28,382 nt of DNA from Methanomethylovorans sp. PtaU1.Bin073 (lineage in GTDB: Archaea > Halobacteriota > Methanosarcinia > Methanosarcinales > Methanosarcinaceae): NCBI GenBank assembly GCA_002067265.1, contig MVQW01000010.1, forward strand, positions 1 through 28,382, in the 5' to 3' direction. The notes below the pieces were generated by a model that saw only the letters and a list, made by a program, of their open reading frames with translations, did no database searches and had not been told where the DNA came from. The position numbers and the translations under genes are program-made. Within the stretch, counting starts at the first letter, position 1. The number at the start of each line of letters is the position of its first letter. Positions 9,212 through 18,350 of the stretch are shown here, one piece after another.

Positions 9212-9703
9212 ATTCATATGTTTTTAGTGATATTATATATATTTTATTAACAACTGCTATGTAGAAAACATATTAAATCAACATCATTAGCCTGAAATGT
9301 CTGTTATGGAACGATATATACAGACACATTTCGTAAAAATGTCAATTTGATTAGTTCCTCGAAAAGAAAGGATTTCTACAGAGCTTTGGTGTTTTCACTA
9401 AGGATTTATTTGTCATTGCGATTATTTGAATAAATACTAATAAATAAAGGATACTGAGTCTACAGACTATTAATATGGATAGTCTCTTGGCTAAAGTGTA
9501 CACGGTTCAGGTATGAAACTATAGTCAAAAGTACTGTTAAGATTAAAAATTATGTGCTTAATGTGGGCAAGTGAAGACTCGATTTCAGAAGCATATGTGG
9601 AGCTTTCATTGTTTGCCTAGTATAATCAAAAAAGAAATAGTGAGGGTTTTGAAATCAGTTCAATAGTAACTGTTCGTTTTGCTTCTATAAGATTATGATT
9701 AAT
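9212..9703. other. Non-coding stretch between surface protein and helicase genes
   Basis: About 490 AT-rich bases without a convincing gene. An imperfect inverted repeat pairs 9294-9304 (GAAATGTCTGT) with 9320-9332 (ACAGACACATTTC), with a two-base bulge. A dispersed element copy lies at 9362-9383. I see nothing else I can name. Confidence 0.45.
9362..9383 (+). repeat. Dispersed element, copy 3
   Basis: This 22-base stretch (core AAAGGATTTCTACAGAG) matches 3640-3661 at 19 of 22 positions. Read through, it continues open to a TAA at about 9433-9435 (S-K-R-K-D-F-Y-R-A-L). Confidence 0.5.
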
Positions 9704-12700
9704 TCATTCCTCTTCCAATTCGCATATCCTTTTGTAATCACAATTATAGCAGTTGGGCTGCGCTTTAAGCTCAAAGTCCTCATTCAATATTCTAACTACA
9801 GCCTCTTTAACTTTGTCCAGTACAGTAGCAACATTACTCTCTAAAACATCCACCAGCTTCATCTCAGCAATATCGGGATGCACATACATGTGACCAGCTT
9901 TGGTAGGCAGCTTTCCGCACTTCCCCTTTACTGCCAAACAATAAAGTGCAATCTGCACATCCTCCTTCAGCTTGTTCTTGCTCAATGTGGTCGTGCCGGT
10001 CTTGTAGTCGATAACTATGTAATTCCCGTCCGGTGTCCTGTCAAGCCTGTCTATGGACCCTTCGAAACGTTTTCCCTCGAGGCAAAGGTCGAAATGTTTC
10101 TCTACAGCAACTGTCTCATTATGATTATTCTGCTCGAACCGGAACCAGAACTCCAGCATCTTTTCCACCCTAGTGCGTTCCTGTGTTTCCTGGGTAACCG
10201 AATGGAAGGCCGAGCTATCCCATATGTCTACCAGCATCTGCATGGCATCGGTCAGCACAGGTGTTCCGCCCTGCATCTTCTGCTTAGACATCTTCTCATA
10301 GATTGCATGCACATTCGTACCCACCTGCATATGTGTCTTGCGAGGTGTAGGTATGTGTAACACATTGTTGTACTTGAACTTCAGTGGGCAGTCAATGTAT
10401 TCTTTTATCTTTGAAGCCGAGAATTTCATGGCAGCATCGATAAGAGCAGGCAGTCGATTATCTACCAAGTCCTGTAACCCGACTGAGTCCTTTAGAGCAA
10501 CCTGCAAGAATCCTTTCATATCAAAGTTAGCGGGGTCTCCACTTTGTTCCAGCTCCCTTAACTGTGCCAGTACCAGCAGTGATTCAAGAGCTTGTTTAAG
10601 CTGTCCCTGTCTGGCATACATGCTTACCATGGTCTCATATTCATTCATCTTGAGTTGTAGAGGAGAATTGGCCGTAAGTCCTAATTGCTGTGCAACGGTG
10701 TTAGCCTCTATCAGTTCGACAAGTGAATTTTGCACATAGCCTATATCCTCAAGGAACTGACTTGGCTTTGAATTGTTAGCATTGCCGTGGTATTTTTCTG
10801 GGAAGACCAAATACAGTCGCTCTTTTGCCCTTGTCATGGCCACGTATGCAAGCCGCCTTTCCTCCTCCAGGTGTAGCACTTTCTCTTCCTCATCTCGCTG
10901 CAATCCTTTGGTAAGTTCGAATGGTACAGTAAAGGTTTTCGTCTGATGTTGCAAAGGCAAATGTCGTGCAGCCATATCACACACAAAAACCGCTTTTGCT
11001 TCCTTACCCTTCGACTGGTGGATTGTCATGACCTTCACAGTGTTATCTTCACCCGGCTCTCCATCCTCAATACCCATATCAAATACCAGTTCTAAGTGCT
11101 CCATCACCTCCTCAAACTCAGAACAACCATTTATTAGCTCCAGTTCCTCTACCATCCGCACCAGAGTATTCAGCACATAGACGTTCTGCCTGGACTGCCT
11201 AGTGTCCTCATGCAACTGTGAACGATATAGGTCGGTCTTATCCATGAGCAGGTGTTTGAGGGTGTAGGAGGGAAGGTGCTTCTTCTTGTATTCAATGAGT
11301 TCCTGTAGTCTTTCGATTATCGAACTCATAAGCTCTTTCTGGTCAATGTCGACATCGCCTAGACGGTGCAGCAACACTGAATAGATTCCATCCCCCTGCA
11401 TGTCATTCTCTTTGGCCAGTTTCCGCGCCATTAGATTGATTTTCTGCAGGCTGTGCTCATTCACACCTTCCCTGGAGAAAAGCTTTGCAAAGGCAATACC
11501 ATTATTGAACGGGTCAGCAACTACTCTCATGTAGGCCAGTGCTTCCTGCACCACGGGGAAATGGGTAAGCTGCATACTACCCACATATTCTACAGGTATC
11601 ATCTGGCGCCTTAAAGCATCACTGAACTTCTTGCCGTCAGCACGTTTGCGCGTAAGGATGTAGATATCCCCGGGCTCTACCCTCACATCATCTACAAGCC
11701 TTTTTACTTCACCTGCAACCCACTCTGCTTCGCTATCATCATCTGGTGTTTTTACAACCTTCACCAATTCCCCTGAACCATTACCTGATACCAGGTTCTT
11801 TTGCTCCCTCTGGGGATTGTTCTTGATAAGGTACTGTGAGAGTTCCACTATTTGCTCTGTGGACCTGTAATTCACATCCAAGGGAATCTTTTCAAGAGAA
11901 GGATAAAACTCCTGTAACTGACTGATGTTCGATAGATATGCACCCCTGAACCTGTAGATACACTGGTCATCATCTGCCACACATGTGAGATTCCCTTTAT
12001 TCGTCATCAGATGGATAAGGTGCAGCTGGGCATAATTCGTGTCCTGGAACTCATCCACTAGGATGTATTCATAACGGTTGCGCACGTTATTCCTTACATT
12101 ATCCTTCGTTTCCAGCAGGTAACAAGCGATTGAAATCATGTCATCGTAATCTATGAAATTATTCTCCCGTTTGTACTGCTGATAGTGCCTGTAGAACTTC
12201 TCAAGGTCTGCCAGCTTCCTCAATCTGTCCGTCTCATCCACACTGATGGCAACATTGGCTGACAGGCTGTTTTCGATGTATAACCTCAGTTCATCCGGTG
12301 AGACTAGATGGTCATGGAACTGTGAAACCCCTTCCAACAGGCTGGTGATGAGGTCTGCGGGTTTAGAAGGAATGGTAATGTGCTCAAAATCAAAAAGGTC
12401 AATGTTTCTGATACCCCATACGTGAGAATGTTCTTTTGAGATAAGTCGAGTCCCACGATTGATACCCAAATCAAGAGAAAACTCACGAATAAGATTGTTA
12501 CAGAAAGAATGGAAAGTAGAGACCGTAATATCTGTACCGACGCCGATAACATTTTCAATCCTGTCCTGCATCTCCCCTGCCGCTTTTTCAGAGAAGGTGA
12601 GAGCAAGTATCCTGTCAGGAGAGATACCATCATTGATGAACTGCACGACTTTCTCTGTAATGGTCAGTGTCTTTCCTGACCCCGGACCTGCAAGGATAAT

Positions 12701-12757
12701 CAAAGGACCGGCAGTATATGATACTGCTTTTGATTGACCGGCATTAAGTTTAGGCAT
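9704..12757 (-). CDS. UvrD/PcrA-type superfamily 1 helicase with C-terminal Fe-S PD-(D/E)XK nuclease
   Basis: A 1017-residue helicase-nuclease for DNA repair, recombination or defence. The Q motif (LNAGQSKAV) and Walker A GPGSGKT (24-30) open the protein, Walker B is VDEFQDT with Asp235/Glu236, motif III is ADDDQCIYRFRGA (about 265), and motif IV is VNYRST. The superfamily 1 C-terminal motifs follow, including VMTIHQSKGKEA and RRLAYVAMTRAKE. From about residue 780 a RecB/Cas4-like nuclease domain begins: ASKIKEYIDCPLKFKY, then GTNVHAIYEKM, GSIDRLD and VIDYKTG (about 914-920). Cys in EYIDCP together with Cys1003, Cys1006 and Cys1012 is the usual four-cysteine Fe-S signature of AddB-type nucleases. 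AAGGAG lies ahead of the ATG, with a TATA-like box at 12802-12811. It appears to be a single-gene unit. Whether it does housekeeping repair or belongs to the island cannot be decided. Confidence 0.95.
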   Translation of the reverse strand: MPKLNAGQSKAVSYTAGPLIILAGPGSGKTLTITEKVVQFINDGISPDRILALTFSEKAAGEMQDRIENVIGVGTDITVSTFHSFCNNLIREFSLDLGINRGTRLISKEHSHVWGIRNIDLFDFEHITIPSKPADLITSLLEGVSQFHDHLVSPDELRLYIENSLSANVAISVDETDRLRKLADLEKFYRHYQQYKRENNFIDYDDMISIACYLLETKDNVRNNVRNRYEYILVDEFQDTNYAQLHLIHLMTNKGNLTCVADDDQCIYRFRGAYLSNISQLQEFYPSLEKIPLDVNYRSTEQIVELSQYLIKNNPQREQKNLVSGNGSGELVKVVKTPDDDSEAEWVAGEVKRLVDDVRVEPGDIYILTRKRADGKKFSDALRRQMIPVEYVGSMQLTHFPVVQEALAYMRVVADPFNNGIAFAKLFSREGVNEHSLQKINLMARKLAKENDMQGDGIYSVLLHRLGDVDIDQKELMSSIIERLQELIEYKKKHLPSYTLKHLLMDKTDLYRSQLHEDTRQSRQNVYVLNTLVRMVEELELINGCSEFEEVMEHLELVFDMGIEDGEPGEDNTVKVMTIHQSKGKEAKAVFVCDMAARHLPLQHQTKTFTVPFELTKGLQRDEEEKVLHLEEERRLAYVAMTRAKERLYLVFPEKYHGNANNSKPSQFLEDIGYVQNSLVELIEANTVAQQLGLTANSPLQLKMNEYETMVSMYARQGQLKQALESLLVLAQLRELEQSGDPANFDMKGFLQVALKDSVGLQDLVDNRLPALIDAAMKFSASKIKEYIDCPLKFKYNNVLHIPTPRKTHMQVGTNVHAIYEKMSKQKMQGGTPVLTDAMQMLVDIWDSSAFHSVTQETQERTRVEKMLEFWFRFEQNNHNETVAVEKHFDLCLEGKRFEGSIDRLDRTPDGNYIVIDYKTGTTTLSKNKLKEDVQIALYCLAVKGKCGKLPTKAGHMYVHPDIAEMKLVDVLESNVATVLDKVKEAVVRILNEDFELKAQPNCYNCDYKRICELEEE

Positions 12758-12801
12758 TAGTACTTCTCCTTTAGAAACTCACTCAGCGACAGAAACGGCA
12801 G

Positions 12802-12811
12802 CATATATTAA
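12802..12811 (-). promoter_or_regulatory. TATA-like box of the helicase-nuclease gene
   Basis: The minus strand reads TAATATATGC, about 45 bases ahead of the ATG, leaving a short leader with the AAGGAG ribosome binding site. The call rests on resemblance and spacing only. Confidence 0.4.
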
Positions 12812-12876
12812 TGCGGTAAATATGATAGTTCTGCACCTTATTAGAGTATTGTGGATAACTAGGAAGGTACTGAACC

Positions 12877-12960
12877 GTGAATCTATATGACCTGTTAGAA
12901 GATTATTTTACTGATATAGATGATTACTGCAAGAGTTATTCTGGCTCAGTTCATGATTGA
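12877..12960 (+). pseudogene. Short frame, possible transposase N-terminal remnant
   Basis: GTG to TGA, 27 codons (MNLYDLLEDYFTDIDDYCKS, then 7 more residues). The L-x(n)-D-D-Y/F-C pattern resembles the start of some insertion-sequence transposases, and nothing of such a gene follows. AGGAAGGT at 12861-12868 could be a ribosome binding site. Very tentative; it may be chance. Confidence 0.2.
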
Positions 12961-13049
12961 CATCAATGAAGAATGGATTACAGAAAACAAATATTTATTT
13001 ATGCGAGATTAAAAACACCCAAGGTACAGCAAAAGTGAGATACTCCCTA

Positions 13050-14711
13050 TTATTTTAAATCATGTTCAAAAACAGGTTGGTAGTGGCATAAACACCATCC
13101 AGGTTTTCCTTTCTCTATTTCATGACTACAGTTTCTGTAAGGTATTGGTTTTTCTTTTAATGCTTCATCGATTGTAAGCATCCTTCCATTCAAATTTTGA
13201 CATCCTTCACACGAATCAACTGAAACTATCTTTACCTTTTCATATCCATCTTGCTTTAGGCTCAATAATTTCATTTTATTAGAATGCAGCAAATATGAAA
13301 AGAACTCATTGCCCAGCTTATAGTTCAACAAAGCAAGTTTAAAGTACAGAATATGCAATTCGAGAAATTCTGTTTTTTCTAATAACAGGTCTTCATATAG
13401 GCCTATACAAGTTGCAGTGTATGACCCTTTATCTCCCAGTCTCTCGGTTGTGAGCTTATGCTTTGTAAAAAAATCTTCTGGCCCAATCCCATATTCCTTT
13501 AAATTGTAAATTTCGTCGGCAGCAATCGATTCATCTTCTGTAAGACAGGTACGGGGAAACAAAAGTCGAGAAGAACGAACATATATGAAACTACCACAAT
13601 TGGGACATTTTTTCTTCTTCTTTGGAGGACTGCTTAGATTTTCATTGCAATAAGGACAAACTGAATCAAAATTATCATCTGATGAACGGGTGTTTGGAGA
13701 TATCTCGGCAAGTGGTTTCTCTCCATCCTTTCTCATTTGAGCAAGTTTCTTCTTAACATCTTCATGTGTCGATGACAACAGATTCATAAGAGACTCTTTA
13801 AATACTGGACAATCGACAATTGATGGTAATGTCGGTGCTCTTGTATCAGAAGGGAGAGAAATGTTTGCAAAAACCAATTCTTGTTTCTTTTCGAATTTTG
13901 CATCCAAACTACAAAGAGGATAATATCGCTTACCAAACTCAGCTTCTAACTTTGATGATAACTCTTCTTTAAATAGTTCTGGACATTTCTTAATGTATCC
14001 TTTGTTTTTGAATCCAATTGAAGAAGCCATAGATATAATTTCCTCTGAGGTTATATCCTGTTTCATCAAGTATTTAGCAATCAGAACTAGATTGCTTGGA
14101 TAATTATCATCCAATGTTTCCAATGCTCTATCAAGTGTGTCTTTGTCTTTATGCAATATAGCAGCCAATACCAGAGCATTCAAAGAGTAACTTTGAAATG
14201 AATTGTTTTCGTGATGCTTGCGTAATAGGAGAATAACATCAACAGCATCTTTATAATTGCCATATAACAGGTGTCTTTCAAGCCCATAATAGAAAACAAA
14301 TACATATCCAATGTTAACTGGTTGTCGAATGTCTTTCAGCCAATTCAGGTAAATCCATCTTTGCTCAGGTGTGAGCTGTTCATATGAAGGGTAATATCCG
14401 ATATTTTGGTTAGCTGCCGAGAAAGAAGTAGGTTTAATAGGTAATTTGCTTGACAAAAGACTTGGTTCAGTAGTAAATGAAAATGTTACCGTAAATAATT
14501 CGTTTTTAAATACTATCTTTTGGTCTTGTTCAGGATTATAATTCTTGAATTTCCCATCTGCAAACCACAGAAATTTAAAGATTTTCTCTTGAGAAGTCAA
14601 ACCATCAAAATATGTGGTAACAGCATTACTTTGAGATGGGGTGTTCTCTCTTGTCACTTTAATAGGAGCATTCTTATCAGTTTTTGTCCTGAGAAAATCA
14701 AACAAACCCAC
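13050..14711 (-). CDS. TerB-N domain protein with zinc ribbon
   Basis: About 553 residues. A GTG at 14711 (MGLFDFLRTK) with GGTGGGA 7 bases upstream fits better than the TTG at 14726. The TerB-N signature YYPSYEQLTPEQRWIYLNWL begins near residue 106 and continues with GYVFVFYYGLERHLL, followed by a mostly helical region to about 330. A zinc ribbon (CPYC, a lysine run, CPNCG) lies near 357-382. The last 60 residues carry a separate Cys/His cluster (DSCEGCQNLNGR, PYRNCSHEI, GWCLCHY) that could bind another metal. TerB-N is a family associated with tellurite-resistance/TerY-P stress and defence loci. No other ter gene is nearby, so this is an orphan whose job cannot be stated. It is divergent from the RNase HI gene. 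Confidence 0.8.
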   Translation of the reverse strand: MGLFDFLRTKTDKNAPIKVTRENTPSQSNAVTTYFDGLTSQEKIFKFLWFADGKFKNYNPEQDQKIVFKNELFTVTFSFTTEPSLLSSKLPIKPTSFSAANQNIGYYPSYEQLTPEQRWIYLNWLKDIRQPVNIGYVFVFYYGLERHLLYGNYKDAVDVILLLRKHHENNSFQSYSLNALVLAAILHKDKDTLDRALETLDDNYPSNLVLIAKYLMKQDITSEEIISMASSIGFKNKGYIKKCPELFKEELSSKLEAEFGKRYYPLCSLDAKFEKKQELVFANISLPSDTRAPTLPSIVDCPVFKESLMNLLSSTHEDVKKKLAQMRKDGEKPLAEISPNTRSSDDNFDSVCPYCNENLSSPPKKKKKCPNCGSFIYVRSSRLLFPRTCLTEDESIAADEIYNLKEYGIGPEDFFTKHKLTTERLGDKGSYTATCIGLYEDLLLEKTEFLELHILYFKLALLNYKLGNEFFSYLLHSNKMKLLSLKQDGYEKVKIVSVDSCEGCQNLNGRMLTIDEALKEKPIPYRNCSHEIEKGKPGWCLCHYQPVFEHDLK

Positions 14712-14777
14712 AACATGTCCCACCAATTTATTCTTTTATGTACTTTCACGTCTTACGCTAAACTTTGTAGCCTATAA

Positions 14778-14791
14778 GTTATAAATCTTAT
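14778..14791. promoter_or_regulatory. AT-rich core between divergent TerB-N and RNase HI genes
   Basis: GTTATAAATCTTAT gives a TATA-like reading on both strands (TTATAAAT forward, GATTTATAAC reverse), with plausible leader lengths to both starts. It may serve one or both genes. Confidence 0.3.
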
Positions 14792-14882
14792 TAGTTGGAA
14801 CTCTATAGAAAATCTGTTCAAACCCTCATCGACATACCGAAGTAGTCAATCCACCAACATATTGTAAGAGGTATCCATACCC

Positions 14883-15290
14883 ATGAAAGTCATCCAATTC
14901 GACGGTGGTGCTGTCCCAAACCCCGGTACCAGAGGCATCGGTGTCATTCTTCTCGAAGACAACCACGTTCTCAAGGAAATATCCCGCAAGCTCGATGGCA
15001 TAGGCACCAACAACGAAGCGGAGTACTCTGCACTCATAGAAGGTCTGAAGCAGGCACTTGCACTGGGCTGGACAGATATATTGGTGCAGGGTGACAGTAA
15101 ACTCGTTGTGAATCAGGTGGTAGGCTCATGGAAGGTCAACAAGGACAACCTGAAGCCATTGAATGCAGAAGCAAAGGCACTCTTGTCCAAGTTCCAGTAT
15201 GCAAAGGTTGAATGGATTCCAAGGGAGCAGAATGCAAGAGCCGATGCAGCAGCATCAAGGACATTGGGATTTGATGAAGACCGGTTCTGA
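14883..15290 (+). CDS. rnhA: Ribonuclease HI family protein
   Basis: A 135-residue RNase H fold enzyme that cleaves the RNA strand of RNA-DNA hybrids. The four acidic active-site positions are visible: Asp7 (FDGGAVPNPG), Glu47 (GTNNEAEYSALI), Asp71 (VQGDSKLVVNQV) and Asp121 (QNARADAAA). The length and the lack of the basic protrusion match the short archaeal and Gram-positive-type RNase HI rather than E. coli RnhA. The ATG at 14883 is preceded by GAGGT about 10 bases upstream. It is likely a single-gene unit. GC-rich codons contrast with the AT-rich cassette that follows, so it may belong to the older chromosomal backbone. Confidence 0.93.
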   Translation: MKVIQFDGGAVPNPGTRGIGVILLEDNHVLKEISRKLDGIGTNNEAEYSALIEGLKQALALGWTDILVQGDSKLVVNQVVGSWKVNKDNLKPLNAEAKALLSKFQYAKVEWIPREQNARADAAASRTLGFDEDRF

Positions 15291-15495
15291 TGCAGTACGG
15301 AAGTAAACCTAGTTAAAATATCGTAAATATTATAAAATTCAACTATCCTTCACGTTTTTAGAGAAAAGGAAAATAGGATTTAAAATAGGTTTAATTTAAA
15401 AAGAAACCGAAATTGATATTATACATAAGAAAGATGCTTATTAATATGTTGCTGATTTATGTGCTGTTGATGTCTAAAGCTTAGGGGTGGTGTCT

Positions 15496-16185
15496 GTGAG
15501 ATTATCTTCATCAATGCTTTTTAAAACAATAGAGATTAACGGTCAGTCACTTACAGAGATTATAAGTTGCCTTAAAGCCAAACAATATTCACCTTTAACC
15601 AATGAAGGATTTTCTATAGATGAGGTTTCGGATAAAACTGTTTATGCAAACTACATATATGAATCCCCAACACTCATAAGTACATTTGATGAAAACATAC
15701 TGGGCTATAAGAAAGAAAAAACTGTTATTAAAATTTTAATTTCGTTCTCGATTGATATCTCTCATAATGTCTTGACTATATTTACTAGTTCTCAAAAATC
15801 TCATCGATTGATAACGGAATTAGGTAAGGTGTTCAACTTTAAATTATCAATAAGCGATGTAAAGTTATCTCCAAAAACACTCATATTGAAACTTAAAGAG
15901 AATAATATTAATTTTGATTTCAAATCTATAAAAGTTGATGACTTTAATTTTGAAAATAAATATATAGGGTCATATTTGATAAAAATATTCGAACAAAGCA
16001 GTGCCAACGAATTGATTTCACGTTACTCTGATAAAATTAGCTTTTTTACAGCAAATATTGAATTACATAATGAACATTATGCTATTGGATTTTTCAACAA
16101 TGGGAAAATTCGAATTTATAATAAACTTGAAGACAACTATGAGTTCGTTGAACAATTGAAAAACATTATTTTTAAAGGTGATTAA
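15496..16185 (+). CDS. Unknown protein, first gene of three-gene cassette
   Basis: A 229-residue soluble protein rich in Lys, Ile, Asn and Ser, with no family I recognise. Two GTG starts are possible; the one at 15496 is chosen because GGGGTGG lies five bases upstream, while the one at 15487 has no such site. The sequence looks like an alpha/beta fold with several hydrophobic strands (for example TVIKILISFSIDI, about residues 76-88, and SFFTANIELHNEHYAIGFF near the end). There is no signal peptide or membrane segment, and no catalytic motif is obvious. Its stop abuts the TTG start of the next gene, so it is translationally coupled. It is markedly more AT-rich than RNase HI upstream or the helicase operon downstream, which suggests a separate origin. 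Confidence 0.7.
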   Translation: MRLSSSMLFKTIEINGQSLTEIISCLKAKQYSPLTNEGFSIDEVSDKTVYANYIYESPTLISTFDENILGYKKEKTVIKILISFSIDISHNVLTIFTSSQKSHRLITELGKVFNFKLSISDVKLSPKTLILKLKENNINFDFKSIKVDDFNFENKYIGSYLIKIFEQSSANELISRYSDKISFFTANIELHNEHYAIGFFNNGKIRIYNKLEDNYEFVEQLKNIIFKGD

Positions 16186-17118
16186 TTGCCAGAAGAAGAA
16201 CCTCAAAGAGGCAATCGCTGGACAGAACATGCAGTTCAGCTTTTAACTGATATAGGCTGGACTCAAAGTGGAAGTTCAAATGTAGATATTCCCTGTTCAT
16301 TACATCGGGACAGACGTCATCCTCATGGAATCGACTTATTTATGACTTATTTTGACCCGTACCAAAATTGTAAGATAGGAATAATTGGAGAAGCAAAAAA
16401 TTATGCTTGGAGGGGAATAAATAGAAGTAACATTCAAAACTGGATTAATGAATTAATTCAGAAAATTGAATGTGTTCCATACTCAGATGAGTTTTATGAA
16501 AGATTAAATTTGAATCATTTGCCTGTGAATACTGGTCTATTGATGATATGGGCTCACGACTCATTTGATAAAGCTGAGTTCATAAATTATCTTAATAACA
16601 TTACTATCCCAAAGAAACGGAGTATAATACGAATATTTGTGTTGGGGAATCATGAAATATTGAAACTTTATTCTTTAAAACGAAAAGTGGCTGAGATTAG
16701 AAGTGTTCAAAATTCAAGTTTTAATATTTTTTATCCAAGTTATCAAGGAAATGATTCTTATCGAGCAACTAACCTTATTACTCTGGAATATATCAAATCT
16801 AAGTATATTTTTGGGAAAATGACTCAAATGATTCAATATGCTGGTACTTCTGCACCAACACCAATTAATTGTGCAGTAGTATTCTATTTTGATAAACTAA
16901 CTTTTGATGCATTGAAACATATGTACTTAGCTTTAAGAAGATTTCAATTAACTGAACAAAAGATTATAATTTATTACTATCTCGACGAGACTGAAAATAT
17001 CGAACATTTTTCTCCTCATATAGAACAATTCAAACGAGAATATAGTGGTAACGAACGTGATAAATTCAATTTTGAACCTATTGAAATACTGGATAGCGTT
17101 CCTTGGAGAGTTGACTAA
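16186..17118 (+). CDS. Putative PD-(D/E)XK nuclease, second gene of three-gene cassette
   Basis: A 310-residue protein. The start is a TTG at 16186, immediately after the preceding stop and five bases after GGTG; no ATG fits as well. The N-terminal third carries a restriction-endonuclease-like signature: Asp50 in HPHGIDLFM, then 17 residues on a strand IGIIGEAKNYAW with Glu69-x-Lys71, followed by a helix (NIQNWINELIQKI). That arrangement is the PD-(D/E)XK core, so DNA or RNA cleavage is the best guess, although the proline is missing. The C-terminal half (about 110-310) is unrecognised and has an HDSFDKAEFINYL helix and several strands. Its stop and the next ATG share one base (TAATG). Nuclease function is inference from the motif alone. 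Confidence 0.75.
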   Translation: MPEEEPQRGNRWTEHAVQLLTDIGWTQSGSSNVDIPCSLHRDRRHPHGIDLFMTYFDPYQNCKIGIIGEAKNYAWRGINRSNIQNWINELIQKIECVPYSDEFYERLNLNHLPVNTGLLMIWAHDSFDKAEFINYLNNITIPKKRSIIRIFVLGNHEILKLYSLKRKVAEIRSVQNSSFNIFYPSYQGNDSYRATNLITLEYIKSKYIFGKMTQMIQYAGTSAPTPINCAVVFYFDKLTFDALKHMYLALRRFQLTEQKIIIYYYLDETENIEHFSPHIEQFKREYSGNERDKFNFEPIEILDSVPWRVD

Positions 17119-18224
17119 TGTTTGATGAATATCCCGATGTTAACGAAGTGTTTGCATTCTTTGAAAACTTTATCGGATTGGATAATTCGATAGACTTTTT
17201 TAAGTCACGAGGTATGTTTTTTGTCTCACTATCAAAGTCAGAAGTAGCCAAATACGGCTCTAAAATAATTTTCGGTTATGAGGATTTTACAGAAATTAAG
17301 TCCATTACTGCCACTAAGCAAAACTACAACAAAATCAGCGGCTTTTTAATTATAACAAGGAAAGAAATCGATGAAGTTAGGCAAGTTTTCCGTGTTGGAG
17401 AAGTGCTAAAGGAAAAAAATAGTTTGAGCATAAAATCTGTCACATCTGATAGAAATAACAACAAAATTAAAATCTCATATTCATTTGAAAGAAAAGTTCC
17501 AGGCAAAATGAGTCTGATAAGTACTGAAGAAAGAGTGGGTACTTTTTGGGTAGAACCTACAGGAGATGAAGGAATACAAATTGCTATTTTCAACCACAAG
17601 AAAAACGAGGATTATGTTGAAATTAAAGATATTATTAGAAAGTCATTTGCTAGGACGGATGAATATTGTGATATTGTTCCATTCAATTTAACTAGATATT
17701 CACTAGAAAATAGGATTGAATTAATAGATGCCATCCTCAATCATGATTATGATGATTGGACTCTTGAAGAAGTAATATCTATTAGAGTTAAAGCTGGGGA
17801 AGAAATATCAGAAGAACTTGAAGACTCTTCAGAACTTGAAAGTACACAAGAGGTTACTGAAGAACTTGAAGACGAATCTGAAGAAATCAATGGCGAAAAT
17901 GATGTTAGAGATTTATTGAAAGGAATCAATGATGCAATTTTGCAAGGACATGATTTACGCCACAACTCTTTTGTTGTTAAGTGCGAATCTGCAGGATATT
18001 ATTTCCCAAGTGTTACAATGAGAATGAGCCATACGAGAGAAGCTTACAAGATAGATTTAGAGGTGCAATTTAAATTTAGGCCAGAAATGCCAGAAATCAC
18101 TATTAAAAACTCATTTATTGTTGAAGATGGTGAAGTAAATCCATATACGCTAAATGAAGAATTTAGGAAGAGTACACTAGATTATTTTTTCCATAAAATA
18201 GTAGCAATGTATCGTTCTTTCTAA
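17118..18224 (+). CDS. Unknown acidic protein, third gene of three-gene cassette
   Basis: A 368-residue soluble protein of unrecognised family. It appears to have two folded parts: residues 1-220 (hydrophobic strands such as KISGFLIITRKEIDEVRQVF) and a C-terminal domain of about 100 residues (from HDLRHNSFVVKCESAGYYF to the end). Between them, about residues 228-260, is a highly acidic linker with an imperfect repeat (SEELEDSSELE, TEELEDESEE). Such linkers can mimic nucleic acid or keep a partner inactive, but nothing shows this here. The gene begins inside the stop of the nuclease-like gene, so all three proteins are probably made together and may form a complex. The AT-rich composition matches its two partners. 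Confidence 0.72.
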   Translation: MFDEYPDVNEVFAFFENFIGLDNSIDFFKSRGMFFVSLSKSEVAKYGSKIIFGYEDFTEIKSITATKQNYNKISGFLIITRKEIDEVRQVFRVGEVLKEKNSLSIKSVTSDRNNNKIKISYSFERKVPGKMSLISTEERVGTFWVEPTGDEGIQIAIFNHKKNEDYVEIKDIIRKSFARTDEYCDIVPFNLTRYSLENRIELIDAILNHDYDDWTLEEVISIRVKAGEEISEELEDSSELESTQEVTEELEDESEEINGENDVRDLLKGINDAILQGHDLRHNSFVVKCESAGYYFPSVTMRMSHTREAYKIDLEVQFKFRPEMPEITIKNSFIVEDGEVNPYTLNEEFRKSTLDYFFHKIVAMYRSF

Positions 18225-18350
18225 AAATATAATTCTAATTGAAGAATTTAAGTAGCTCATTTCCAATGTCTATGTATTTGCTAAAAATTAGGAAATACGC
18301 TCAATTAAATCCTCATATAAATACTGCCCATTTAGCCTGAAGCTAATTCA

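Noticed and set aside
9878..10739. Plus-strand open frames of 160 and 133 codons inside the helicase-nuclease gene
   Set aside because: They are antisense shadows of a gene whose motifs are fully explained on the minus strand.
12877..12960. An intact insertion sequence between the helicase and TerB-N genes
   Set aside because: Only a 27-codon frame is present, with no terminal inverted repeats, target duplication or remaining transposase.
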